Shown one piece after another: positions 1 to 11,900 of a stretch of DNA of 64,000 bases (position 1 is the first letter of the stretch; each line of letters starts with the position of its first letter). A program made the translations under genes and the position numbers. Source of the DNA: Apodemus sylvaticus (Eukaryota > Chordata > Mammalia > Rodentia > Muridae); NCBI RefSeq assembly GCF_947179515.1, contig NC_067482.1:72579811-72643810 (forward strand), given 5' to 3'. The notes beneath the pieces are model-generated. The model was not told the DNA's origin, searched no databases, and saw only the letters and a program-made list of their open reading frames with translations.

Positions 1-108
1 GTAACATGGATGAGGGAGAAGACAGGACTGAGAAGACTCAAGTTGGCAGCTAGACACTGTATATGTGGCTCAGGCTACCCTGCAGTAACTCAGAATTGTT
101 ATTTAGGT

Positions 109-245
109 TTGTCACATCAAGGTTTCTCTATGTAGCCTTGGCTATTCTGGAATTCATTCTGTAAACCAGCTGGCCTCAAACTCAGAGATCCACCTCTGCC
201 TCCTGAGTGCTAGGATTTAAGGCTTGTGCAATCACTGTCCAGCCC
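109..245 (-). repeat. B1 SINE, antisense
   Basis: Reads as the reverse complement of B1. It has the segment related to tttctctatgtagccttggc, then the B-box-side segment (ctgtaaaccagctggcctca), then the head ending near gtccagcc. It is moderately diverged and sits in Wdr1 intron 2. Confidence 0.85.
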
Positions 246-3200
246 TGCGTAGGTGTTAAGACCACTGGAAACATTCAAAGATATGTGACAGTGACAAGGT
301 GACAACTGCCCATGCAGTTGACACTTGTGTTTAAGTTTGAGGCTGGGAAGCCTATTAGCAAGCTGGACATAAATGCACTGCTCAAAGGCTCATCATCTAG
401 GTAGCTGTCCACTGTTTCTGGATATTTCTAGTACACATCTACTAAGCCAGGGTGTCATTTAACTTAGCTTATGAGCTGTATGCAAAGATTTCTGTCACTG
501 CTTCCTGGGATAGTTTGTTCACTATCAGTTTTTAAATATAGTATATTGCCAATATTTAATAAGTAGATGTTGCTGAACATTCTACAAATCACAGGACCAT
601 CCTGTAATAGAAATACCTATTCCAAAACACCGGGAACATCGGGTTCGAGAACCCTGGTGGATAACATTCTCACACACTGTAAGCTGTTCTACAAGTGTCA
701 TGGGTGCTGTGGAGCATCGTGGACAAAGTGAGTAAGGGCAGCTACTAGAGACGTGGCACACTTGGGCTTTCAGAGGGTGAGCAAGAGTTCTCCCAGAGGA
801 AGATTTAGACGCACAGTGGATGTGGGCAAAGTTCAGACAGGAAGCCAGTGTACTGCGGAGTGACTTTGGTTTGGTGTATATCTTCTGGGAGGAGCAGGGA
901 GGGAGATCAGTCCCTTGTGATAGAAGAGAATGGAAAAAAAGCAGCAGCAGCAGCTAGTCCTTGAAGCCAGGGAAGAGGTGAGCTCCTGAAGAGCTCCCCC
1001 TGCTCTTCTGCCTTGTGAGTGGAGAGTGTTCCCTACTGTGGAGCCTCTTGGATTATTGTCCCCAGCTTTGATACTGGACGCGATAAGGCCTTCCTTAAAA
1101 AGGCCCAGTCCCACCTCTATAACCATTTCCACCTTCAGTGTCCACCCAGTATAGACGCACAGGTCATCTCTGGGCTGTCACTCCCTGAGAAGAATCTTCA
1201 TCTCATTGTACTCTGAATGAGTGGGGCAATGTTAGGATGGTGGAGGAGTCTTCAGGTATAGCCAAACTTACTCACAGAGCATCTGTAGAAAGTTGTCTGA
1301 CTGTGCTGGTTCTCTCCTGACATCTTCCCTGCCCTCCCTATTGGGTAGATAGAGTCATGCTCAGGCAGGTGCTGGCCAGGTAGCAGGAGCTACAGAAGCA
1401 AGGTGGCGGTGTCTTGACACAGTCCAAGGGTCACTGATGCTTTCGGGTCACACTAGAATATTCCTAGACTTGTAAGTGACCTGGATCCGTCCAGCATTAC
1501 AGCCATGCACAGCCAGGGTGAGCTCTTAACTCTTGAGCTCAGGAACCAAACTAATACTGATTCCAGCTCTGATAGGAGAATGGGGACCAAATGAAGTAAT
1601 GACTGTAAATTCAAGCCCTGGCCTCACCACAGCTGGCCTGGGTCACATCTAGTCATTGAGTGTCATTGTGCCTTGGCTTATTCAGCTAAGTATTAGTTTA
1701 TAGCCTGCATCTTCTTGCAGAGAGTATCAATGCAAGGGTCTGCTCAGTGCCTGTCATAGTGAATACAGGGTTCTTTCAGGATGGTGAATCAGACACAATC
1801 CTGCATAAAATCCATTTAGTATAGAGTGTTAGTGGGATGTACCAAAAGAATGCACATCCCAGTATGCGGGTGCTGAGTGCACGCATCATGAGTTCTTTCC
1901 GGTGTGACATGTCAGGGAAGGACAGGTGGACTGGTGCCCTTTGCTAAATCTTTGACTAAGAGATGGGGATTGAGGCACAATTTAATGGAAGTAGTGGTTT
2001 GTGGAGCACAGGCTGGATGAGGGGTGGAACAGGGAAAGGAGTTCAGACAATTGTGAGCTGAGAGTTATGTTATGGAGCTAGGGAACGTGTCCAGTGTGCC
2101 CAGGCATAAGTTGTGCTGTGGATGTGTGAAGGTATGTGTACTGTGTTGGAGCTGGTTATTGCAGTAACACAGGGTTGACCTGTGATTCTGGGGCCCCCTG
2201 TATGTTGTGTTTAGCACAGGCTCTCCCATAGCAGATCTGCTCAGTCCCTGCCACCTCTAGCCTGGGAGTACCTGGAACAGTTTCCCTCCAGGAACTGCAC
2301 CGCCTGGCTGAATGGTGGAGGTTACCCAGCGTCCTCCTGGCTCCAGGACACCTTTTCCATTTCAGAAGCACATGGAGGCCCCTTTTGTGACACTGATAGT
2401 CATGATGTAGAGGTCTAGTTTGCATGTTCCATTGGGTCCTCTGGACTGCCATGGTTTTCTTAGACTGCCTTCATCTAATCCTAATACCTCGTCCTGGAGG
2501 TGAACGTTCTGGAAACTGCAGAGGCTACACTGAATTGCTGCTGCCCTCCCACACAAATTGTATTACTGGGGACTCAGAAGAAAAGCCTGTGGTTCCAGTA
2601 CACAAGATGGGGCAGTCTAAGGTTAACACCAGGAGCAACAGGAAGAACTGGGTTGAACATGTGGTGGATAAAGATGGGTGCATTCGAAGGCTGGTTAGGA
2701 GTGCTGGGCAGCCCTGGTGGAGAGGCCCTGAGATCCTTGGAGTAAGGAAGCAGGAATCCTTGCTTTTTCCCAGGAATCCTGGGGCCTCTGACCCATTCCC
2801 CTTACAGTAAGGTAAGAAGGAAGTCTAGGGTGAGGAACACCTTGTGGGGGCTGTTCTGAATTGTGACCCCCAACCCTGACTAGGGCAATGGGCCCCACAC
2901 AGAGTAGTAACCATGCCCCACGCTCCTGAAATTGGTTCTTCAGCTAGGTTGCTCACTCTAGGGAGGAAGCTGGGGACTGTCCTTACAGGGTAGGGGTGAG
3001 GGTGAGTGTGTGAGCACTGGTTGTTTTCTGTCCTGAACTGAGCCTCCTGCAGTGGGACACACAGTAGCCTGGGACAGGGAATCCTTCTATCTTCTGGCAC
3101 TAGTAACTGCTCCTGCTGTGAGCCTAGGAGGGTTGGGAGGAGCTGCTGACTCAGATGCAAGTCATTATCTGTAATTTGGAGTCTTTTGACCCAGTTGTAT

Positions 3201-4344
3201 TCAGAATACAAACGAAAGTGTGCGAGTGAGAGAGAGTGAATGATTCATCCAGCTTAGGCGGGATTTGTGCCCTTTGGGGCTTTACAAGCCCTCTGCAGGG
3301 GCCCTGACCATTTAGGGTCAAGAATGTTGGCCTTGGCCTCTGCCTCCTCTCTCCATTTTGGGATGTCCTCTCCTGCTGACTTGCTTCCTACCCTTGGAAG
3401 GTAGTGCAGCCTAGAAGGACACACAATTTTGTAGCTAGTGCTGGCGTTGACAGTCCTCAAGAGACTCTGTCAACCGTAGGTAGGGATGGGTGAATCACAG
3501 CCAACTCTAGGTGTATCAGGTGCTGAGAAGGAAGGGGCTGGTCAGAATATGAAGCTTGAGCTGGTCTGAGCAAGAGAGGGTTTGCCTCAGTGCTTCCTGA
3601 GGTGTGCTATAGTTGTAGGTGCACAGCTTGGCCTGACTAGTTCCATGACCATAGCAACACTCCCAGGATTCCAGAAAGTTCCCTGGCTCCTACCAGGCAT
3701 ACTATCTCTCTCCAGCAGTTCCTGATCTATTTTAATGGGGGCTACCATTCTAGAATTGGCTCCCAATGACAGAAATCAGCAGTGTCTGGTCTCTCCTGGC
3801 TCTTCATTACTGGCGGTCCAGGTGGCTAGGTGTTAGTCTTTGGTCCATTTTGTGGTTGAACACTGTTATGTTGGGGGTAGAAAGATATACCATACCTAGT
3901 TTTCCTGTTTCCTGTTGATGGCTATCTTCGTTACCCTGCCTGCTACCACCACTCACTCATCTTACCCAGCATCTCCTCTACATTCTCTATGAAACCTGCC
4001 AAGCCTCTTCATCACAGCTCTTCTGTGCTTCTCAAGTAATTACAACATCCTTAAGGGGGCACACGGAAAGCTGGGCACCACCCCTCCATACAGCATGCCT
4101 GCAAGCCCTTAATGTGCCTGAGAATCCAAAGAGGACACTAAGAGATGTCCTCATACCCCAGGTTGAGGGCCCCTTGATCAGAAAGGCATATTTATTGATA
4201 CGCATCAATAAGTATCAATATACATGATAAGGTTTCCCTGGTGGCCTTCTGTGGTCATAGATTTCCTTTCCTCTAGTGAAGGACCCCCAAAATGGGATTG
4301 TTTCCTGAATGCATGGTTAGCTTTCTTTTCTTTTTCAGATGATT

Positions 4345-4480
4345 TTTATCATTAGCAGGTATCTGTGGCACATGTGGAGGTCAGCACAACTTTGGAGTCA
4401 GTTCTCTCTTCCACCTTCATGTGGGCTCTAGGGATTGAACTCTTGTTACTTTATCCACTGAGCTATCTCACCACCCCATA
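4345..4480 (-). repeat. B3-like tRNA-derived SINE, antisense
   Basis: Contains the typical series catgtggaggtcag, caactttggagtcagttctc, attgaactc and the tRNA-like head ctgagctatctcacca. The order is that of a B2/B3-superfamily SINE on the minus strand. The subfamily is uncertain. Confidence 0.7.
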
Positions 4481-5594
4481 CAAAGTATTACCAAGCTGTT
4501 TTCAGCTGTACCACCGTGTTCCCACCATTTCTCCAGCCTCATTAGCAGCTGGTGTTGATGGTCTCATTGGTTCTTGGAGGTAAAGTAGTTCAGATTTCAT
4601 TTCCCAAAAGATGAATGCTACTGTTTATATGCTGATTCAGTATCCTCTTTGGATTCTCAGTCTTTTTTATTTTATGAGTACATGCTTGTTCTGAAACAGA
4701 CTAATTTGTGAGACACATAAAGTAAATGTGTTAAGTTATAGAAGAAAGAGAAAGACTGATGGTGTCTTGTTTTGTTTGCCCTCACCTCACAACATGTATT
4801 TAGCACATTATTTGCTAAGTGCTGTGATGGCTCATGGGATGTCATCTGAAGCAGGTCACAGAAATGTTGGCTGGCTACAGGTGGGTGGTCTCTGCCTGTA
4901 GAGTGAGGGCACTGCCCGATTCCTTGACCAAGAATAAACAAACCCTAGCATCTTAGGAAGCCAAGCAGAGACTTGGGGGGGGGGGGAATCTTGGCACCAC
5001 CTGTGACCATCTCCCCTTCTGTGATTTAGCCTTGAGTCTAGGAAGCTGCTTCCTTTCCCAGAGGGTAGTGGTGGGAGAAAGCCAGCAGCAGGAGTCAGGG
5101 TAGACTCATCCTTATTGCTTCAGAAAGCAAGCTTAACAGAGGAGAGACTGAGAAGCATCTATGGCTATGCTGAGGGGCTGCAGCAGGGATGTGCATACTT
5201 GTAAGAGGGTTTTAGGAATGAAAGCTCAGGTTCTACATTTATAAACTATGCATCCAAATCCTTGTTGCTGAGGAGTGGAGAGGTTTCTAGCCCCAGCTTC
5301 TGCCCCTAAGCTTTCCTCAAAGACCAGCCGTTTCTGATCTGTATTATGGGAAGTACAAGGAATCCTCCTTTTTTCCCAAGCCCAAGCTTCTGACAGAAGG
5401 TCCCCAGTCCTGTTCTCCTGAACATCAGAGCCAGGAACTATCTTGTGACAGACCCAAGGCGTACTTAAGTAGGATTGGCAGTGCTCAGGGAAGATGGCTT
5501 GGGAGCTGGACATGATAGACTGTATTGTCAGCCTACTGCTGTCCACATAGGAGAACCATACAGTTCTTTAATCAGATGTTTGTGGGATGGTCGT

Positions 5595-5599
<5 letters not shown>

Positions 5600-5642
<43 letters not shown>
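5600..5642. repeat. (TG)n microsatellite
   Basis: About 21 uninterrupted TG units about 220 bases upstream of Wdr1 exon 3. Likely length-polymorphic between strains. Confidence 0.95.
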
Positions 5643-5646
<4 letters not shown>

Positions 5647-5858
5647 AATGTAGTAAAAGAAGCTGGCAAAAGGTTGCCTCAGATTCTGTTACCTCAAGAT
5701 GCCAAATGAGCATCAGTGGATGGCCAGCTAGGTTTTTAGGACTTTGGCCATGATAGTCTGATGTTAAACCTTGTGTATCCTTGTCCCGGCCTTGGTTGGG
5801 GAGCTAGCTGCAGGTCTATACATTCCTTCTATTCCACCTCTACTTTTTTCCCCTACAG

Positions 5859-5949
5859 AACCCTGCTATTGCTGACATCTACACAGAACATGCCCATCAG
5901 GTGGTAGTAGCCAAGTATGCGCCCAGCGGATTCTACATTGCTTCTGGAG
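5859..5949 (+). CDS. Wdr1: Wdr1 exon 3 (residues 47-77)
   Basis: 91 nt. Acceptor CCCTACAG, donor gtaact. Starts in phase 0 at Asn-Pro-Ala-Ile and ends after one base of the Asp77 codon. It encodes part of the first propeller with the stretch [20 protein letters not shown], matching AIP1. Confidence 0.97.
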
Positions 5950-8900
5950 GTAACTATGGGTATATTCCTGGACACGTGTGGCCCTGATGGCACCTACTTG
6001 ACTTGGGGATTGAGTGGGGCCTGGTTAAGGGTATAAAGAACGACACTGACTGGCTTTAGTTAAAGTGACAGGAAAGCATAGCCTCCAGAGCACCCGTTCC
6101 TGACCTAGAATGGACACTTTGTAGTTTGCAGTGTTGCGGTGCTCTAGCTTGTTCTGTGAGGCCCTGCTAACTCCGCCTGGGCCTGTGCTGGTTATTTTGT
6201 GTCAATCTACTGGCTGCTCCTTTCCAGCCAGTGTTGGCATTGTTTGTGAGAGCTGGCCTTTATGCCCTCTAGCCTCGGCCTCTGTGTGGCTCAGTAGGGG
6301 ACAGGCAGTTATTTGCATTTGTGGTGGTTTACACGCTTAGCTCTTAGAAGTAGACTTTTACCATTTACAGGTGAGAAGCAGAAGCAGAGAAGATAGTGTG
6401 ACTTACGCATCTTGCACCTCATTCATTCATTTATTCACTCATTCATTCAGTTTTCTTTCAGATATCCAATAAACAATTAATAGCCTGCCTGCTTATCTTT
6501 GTTTCTAGTACAGGGAGGGGACTGTGAATGAGCAGTGGCTGGTACTGAGAGCCCAGACACTTAGCCAGGACAGGGATGACCAGGATTTTTAAAGCTGTGG
6601 CCACCTTTATCTATCTGCACTGCCCTCACACCCTCAGGCAGTGTGTCTAGGATATAGCGTGCCATAGGTCTGCAAGGGCCCCCAGCCTGCCCCTTACTGG
6701 TTATACATCCAGCCTGGTAATTTACATCCTTGTACCTTTAGTTCTTTCTGTGAAATGGGGCTATGGTTAACTCCCTGCTGAGCTGAGGATCCAAAGGTGA
6801 TATATGTTTGATACTTAGTAGCACAAGGTCTGCTGGGGTGATCTTGGCAGCTTATCAGTGAAGCAAGGTACACTTAAGAAAGGGCCCTGCTGAGGCAGGA
6901 TAGCAGCTATACTACTAGTGTTATAGTGAAGGGCTGGGCTAGGCTGGGCTGGGCTGGGCTGGGCTGGGCTGGGCTGGGCTGGGCTGGACTGGAGTCCAAC
7001 ACACCCTAGGCACATACCAGGTTTGTGTTTAGATACTTCCACTCTGCAAACTAAGTCAGATCCTGTGATTTGTTATAATCTTGTAGTTTTGTTTTGTTTT
7101 GTCTCTGGCCCTGCTTGCCAACAAAATGTCTCTTCATTTAAGCTCCAGGATTTGGCTGGAATGCCCTTTAAAATTATGTTTAACACCAAATTGAGTGCTC
7201 TGAAAAATGTGCTAAGGGAGGGTAGCTGGTGAGGGCAGCTAATCACTCAGCTTGGCATAGCTCCTGCTTTGCCATCCCCATCTGAGAGCCTGTGGGCCTA
7301 GATCTGACCTCACTGTCCACATGGGGCTATTGGACAAGACAGAAATCCAGTGGCCTTCTGATTGAATACAGATTCTATGGATTCAACAAAGGACAGTCCA
7401 TGAAAGGGGACATTAGTATGGTTTTGATGTTCTCTTAACAACACCCAGTTTGCTGGCAGATTGCAAGAAGCTTGCAGGGGGATCACATTTCCACATTTTC
7501 AGTGTTCTTTGAGGAGAACAGAGTAATTGTTAAGGGTAACAGTGGGACATTTGCTTTGCACATTGCAGGCCCTGAGCTAAAAATAGTGTTTTGTGTTTGA
7601 AGTCAGGGAGGGGACGGGGAAGCTTAGGAAAAGCTGTGCTGGCATGGTGGGTCAGCTGCTAACGGGTGTTCCCAGAATGGTTGGATCCTAGTACCCTGAA
7701 GCCTGCATCTCCCTCCTAGCCAGGGCCCCCATTTCTTTGAAATCTGTAGATGGTGTCAGTCCAGCTGCCCAGCAACTGCTGGAGGATAGAACCTTCTGGA
7801 AGGATACTACCAACATGAGGGATCTGTCCCTGGAGCCCAAGCTTCTGGAAGGCCCTCTGATCGCAGGAGACATTTCGGGGCCGGTCTCACTTTCCTTCAG
7901 TCTGGACAGTGTTTTCTAAACAGCCCTCAGGATGTAGGAGAGACCCCAAGTCAGGGTGCCTGATTTGACCTAATGCCCAGGATGGGCTTCCTAGCGGGAG
8001 CCTTGAGGTAAAGACTGGAAGGTGCACCACAGGGTGGAGAGTTCTCTGGGCTGCGTCTCCTTGGGCATGAATAAAAGCCACTCCGCCCAAGCTGTCCTCC
8101 TCCCTCTTCAAGCCCCATGGCTTTGACTAGGACTGTGCCTCCTCCACACATGTGTCAGGTCGAGGGATGATGCAGACTTGGAAGAATGGCTGCTCCGTCG
8201 CTCTGTTCTCAGTCCAAGTGTGAACATGAGTTTGCCTAGAAGCCCATCCCTAATGTCACACTGCACTCGCTGGGCGCGGTACAAACCAACAGATCATTGA
8301 AAATGGTTCTCAATCATTTGGTCTCTTTGGATAACTACTGTCTTGAGCACCTAAAGTGGAATGTGGCCCCCAACTTGTGTTTTACTATTGGGGGTTTACC
8401 CTGATAAGTTAAGGTCTTGGTATTAATCTCCAGACTCCTCCTATCTGTTTTCTGTTTCAACTGCTTCTGAAAAGTGAAGTGAGAGGCTGCTGGTCTGGTG
8501 GCAGAGGTTGTATATAAATGGCTGGATACTAGTTGAGGGATGGAGGGGAGAACTACATTAGGAATAGCAGCCGGTCCATCAACCCAGGGCTGGAAAGCTG
8601 GGTCCGGCACTGCCTCAAAGGGAGAGACACCTTTCATCCTGTCCTTTTGCCCAGGGGACAGTGTGGGCTCTGTTAGGGAGGAACCTTATCATGTGTGCTT
8701 GAGTTAGCGTGTATGTATATGTATTTGTCATTTTTATTAATGAGTGCATGTACATACATGTGTGTATGTATGTACAGAGTGCCTGTGTGTGTGTGTGTGT
8801 GTGTGTGTGTACACATATATATATATATGTAGGTTGCTTTTGAGGCAGGGAATGTGTGTGTGTACAATGCCTTTTCTATATATACACAGCTCCTCATTCT

Positions 8901-11900
8901 GCTGGTTTCATACTTTCCTTTCTGGCCGGTTGGTTCAGTGACTAACCAGGTTTTCATTTCTTTCTGGAACATGTCTCAATACTGCTGTCTTCTTGGACAT
9001 CCACAGATGACCAGGGGGAGGGGCTTTCTGGCATGCCACCGCCTTACTTGTAACCTGCTCCTGGAGATTGATATTCCCTCTTACATGTTCCCCAACTGGA
9101 CATGATACAGCCACAGCATTTCAAGTCTGGAGAATCTCCTGGTTCTAGACCAGCGGTTCTCAACCTAGGGGTCAAACCTTTCACAGGGGTCACCTAAGAC
9201 CATTAGAAAACACAGATATTTATATTTCCATTCACAACAGTAGCAAAATTATGAAGTAGCAACAAAATAATTTTATGGTTGGGGATCACCACAACATGAG
9301 GAACTATATTTAAATAATTCCAGCATTAGGAAGGTTGAGAACCACTGCTCTAGGCATTGGCCCTGTTAGTGGGGGGGGGGGGGTGTCTCTTAATGTGCAC
9401 TTAAAACAAGGACTGACTACATCCCAAGGACTAGCCTGAGACTTTATACATGTGACTTGTTCTGACCTCATAGCAACCCCATGAGATGGCCCTGTAGATG
9501 ATGCTTTTACAAAGGGGCCATCAATGAGGTCCTGATGAGGTCCAGGAAGCCCTAACCCCTCAGAGGCAGGTTTGGTACCAGACCTGGCTCTAGCTGCTGT
9601 CCTTGTTGCTCTTACCTCTGCTCACCTCAAAAATCGATGCTGTTCAGCTGCTGCTCAGAGCTCACTAAAGTGGCCTGGCAGCCTCAGGAAAAGCTACACC
9701 CTGTCTGCCTTCTTGGAGGCCATGTGAGCTTTGTAAGCCTGAAAAGTTAAGTAAAGCACTCCCACTTCCATGACACAGGCACCGTGCTAATTTGGGAAGA
9801 GGTGGGTGGGCCCTAAGTATTTCTTACATCTGCTGGCAGCATTCCAGAGGGAACAACTCGCACCACAGTCTGTGTTCTGTCTTTGTACCGCCTACCTCAT
9901 CCATCTCACAGAAACATCTTACTCAGCCTGAGCTCTTACACATGGGGAGGAGGGGCAAGATGTTCAGCTGACTGAGACTGCAGATCTACCTTTAGGAGCA
10001 GGGCTTATGGAGTGCGAGTGGCCTCAGGTCATCGCAGCGTCAAGTGGTTTGCTCAGCTGCACCTGTACTTGACCAGAGAGGCAGGTTCTTGTAACATTGT
10101 CACACTTCAGAAATGGAAGGTTCAGGCCGAGAGTTAGGGATCTTGGTGTGCTGGGGACTGGCCGTGCTTGAGCTTTGCCTGCTTTCTGTCCCAGGTTTGC
10201 TGGCCAGCTGGAATACAGGGTACTGTGACAGCTATGTGGAGACATGTTAAGTCTTGATGTAACAGGGGCTGAATGTTGAACCTGAGTGCTGTTTCCCTGA
10301 CTGGTGGTGATGTGCCTTTCCACCCCTGTCCTGTTCTGCAGATATCTCTGGGAAGCTAAGGATCTGGGATACCACGCAGAAGGAGCACATTCTAAAGTAT
10401 GAGTACCAGCCTTTCGCTGGGAAGATCAAGGACATTGCCTGGACCGAAGACAGTAAGAGGATCGCCGTGGTCGGGGAAGGAAGGGAGAAGTGAGTCGTTC
10501 ATCTCAGCCCCGCCCTGCTCCTACCCCCATACTCACACTCTGGCTTTTGTGGAAGGAGGCTGCAGGAAGGTCTGTGTCTACCTGGACAAGTGTGGCTCCA
10601 CCCTGAGCATGCAGCCCTGAGTGAGCATGCCAGCCTTCTTTCCCAGGAGTGCGCCTGGTTGGAGCCACTGGCCCCTTCAGTTGTCATGTGTAAAGTATAT
10701 GACAGTGCTTCACATCACAGTAGGCTTGTCACCAAGGCAGAGTATCACTTCTTTCCACACTCTGGTGTCCTAAGCCCTTTACCTCCTAGAACTCCAGATT
10801 CTAGTTGTTGTAACTGTATCCTAGGCAGCAAGAAAGTACCAGGTGGTAGATGTACTTTATTGGGGAACTCTCTAAGCAGTTCCACTTAACCAATCAAAGC
10901 TGCAGGAAGGGCTGGGCATGAGGGTTTTTGTTGTTGTTGTCATTGTTGTTTCTTCATCTCCTCCTCATCCTCCTCTTCCTCCTCCTCCTTCTTCTTTTTC
11001 TTCTCTTTTCTTCTTCTTGTATATTGTTTTCCTACATGGACTCATATCCTCAGTTTCTTTGTCATTCACTTCTGTACAAAGAGGTAAAAAGATCCTGTTG
11101 CAGAGATGGCTACCCCAGTGGAACTTGTGACCAATAGGGTGAGAACTATAGCCCAGGTTTTCTTATTAGCAGCAAGTAGTAGCTACAGTAGTATGTTGTC
11201 ATGGGTTTCACCACAGAGTGGGCCCACTCCTTTCCACTAGGAGATAGCAATTTGCCTATTGCCTGGCCTTCCCAAAGAAAGTTAGGAAGGGATGAGGCCA
11301 GAAAGATGTTCTCAGTGCTACTTCCTATAACACCATCCATGTGGGAGGTGCTGACACTGGGCCCTGCAGATGTAGACATCTGGACCCTTCCCATATCTCT
11401 TCTGAGATACCTTTGGATATAGAGCTTAAAAGGCCCAAGTGAGTCCTTAGGACTTACATTCCTAGCGCATCCTGAGGTAGGTGTACAACATCCTCCACTA
11501 GCCTGTGCTTTAGCAACTCTGCTGTTGGCCTTCTGGGGTTGATTTTTTTTTCCCCTTATTCCTCTCTCCTTGACCCTGATTGGAAAGGTTTGGAGCTGTC
11601 TTCTTATGGGACACTGGCTCTTCTGTGGGTGAGATCACAGGACACAACAAAGTCATCAACAGTGTGGACATCAAACAGAGCAGGCCCTACCGACTAGCAA
11701 CAGGGAGTGATGATAACTGTGCTGCATTCTTCGAGGGCCCCCCATTCAAGTTCAAGTTTACAATTGGTGTAAGTGAGCTCTGTGGTTTCTGTGTGGGACT
11801 GTGGGGCCTGGGAGAAGTGATTAGATACGGGTGCAGGAATGTAGCAGTGGGCTCCAGCTAAAGGGTATGTCCCAGGATAGTGTGGGTATACAAAGTTCGG

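Larger units (their letters stand above)
1..5858 (+). other. Wdr1: Wdr1 intron 2, 3' part
   Basis: No exon of Wdr1 or any other recognisable gene was found in this stretch. It holds an antisense B1 (109-245), an antisense B3-like SINE (4345-4480), a 13-base G run (4974-4986) and a (TG)n tract (5600-5642). The acceptor at the end has a good pyrimidine tract followed by CCCTACAG. Open frames here are short and show no codon bias or homology that I recognise. Confidence 0.85.
5950..10341 (+). other. Wdr1: Wdr1 intron 3
   Basis: Ordinary GT-AG intron of 4392 bases. It holds an ATTC-rich patch (6420-6450), a (GGGCT)n array (6931-6988), a TG/TA tract (8756-8830), a URR1-like hAT element (9151-9347), a G run (9370-9382) and two degraded MIR-like stretches. 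Nothing coding was seen. Confidence 0.9.
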
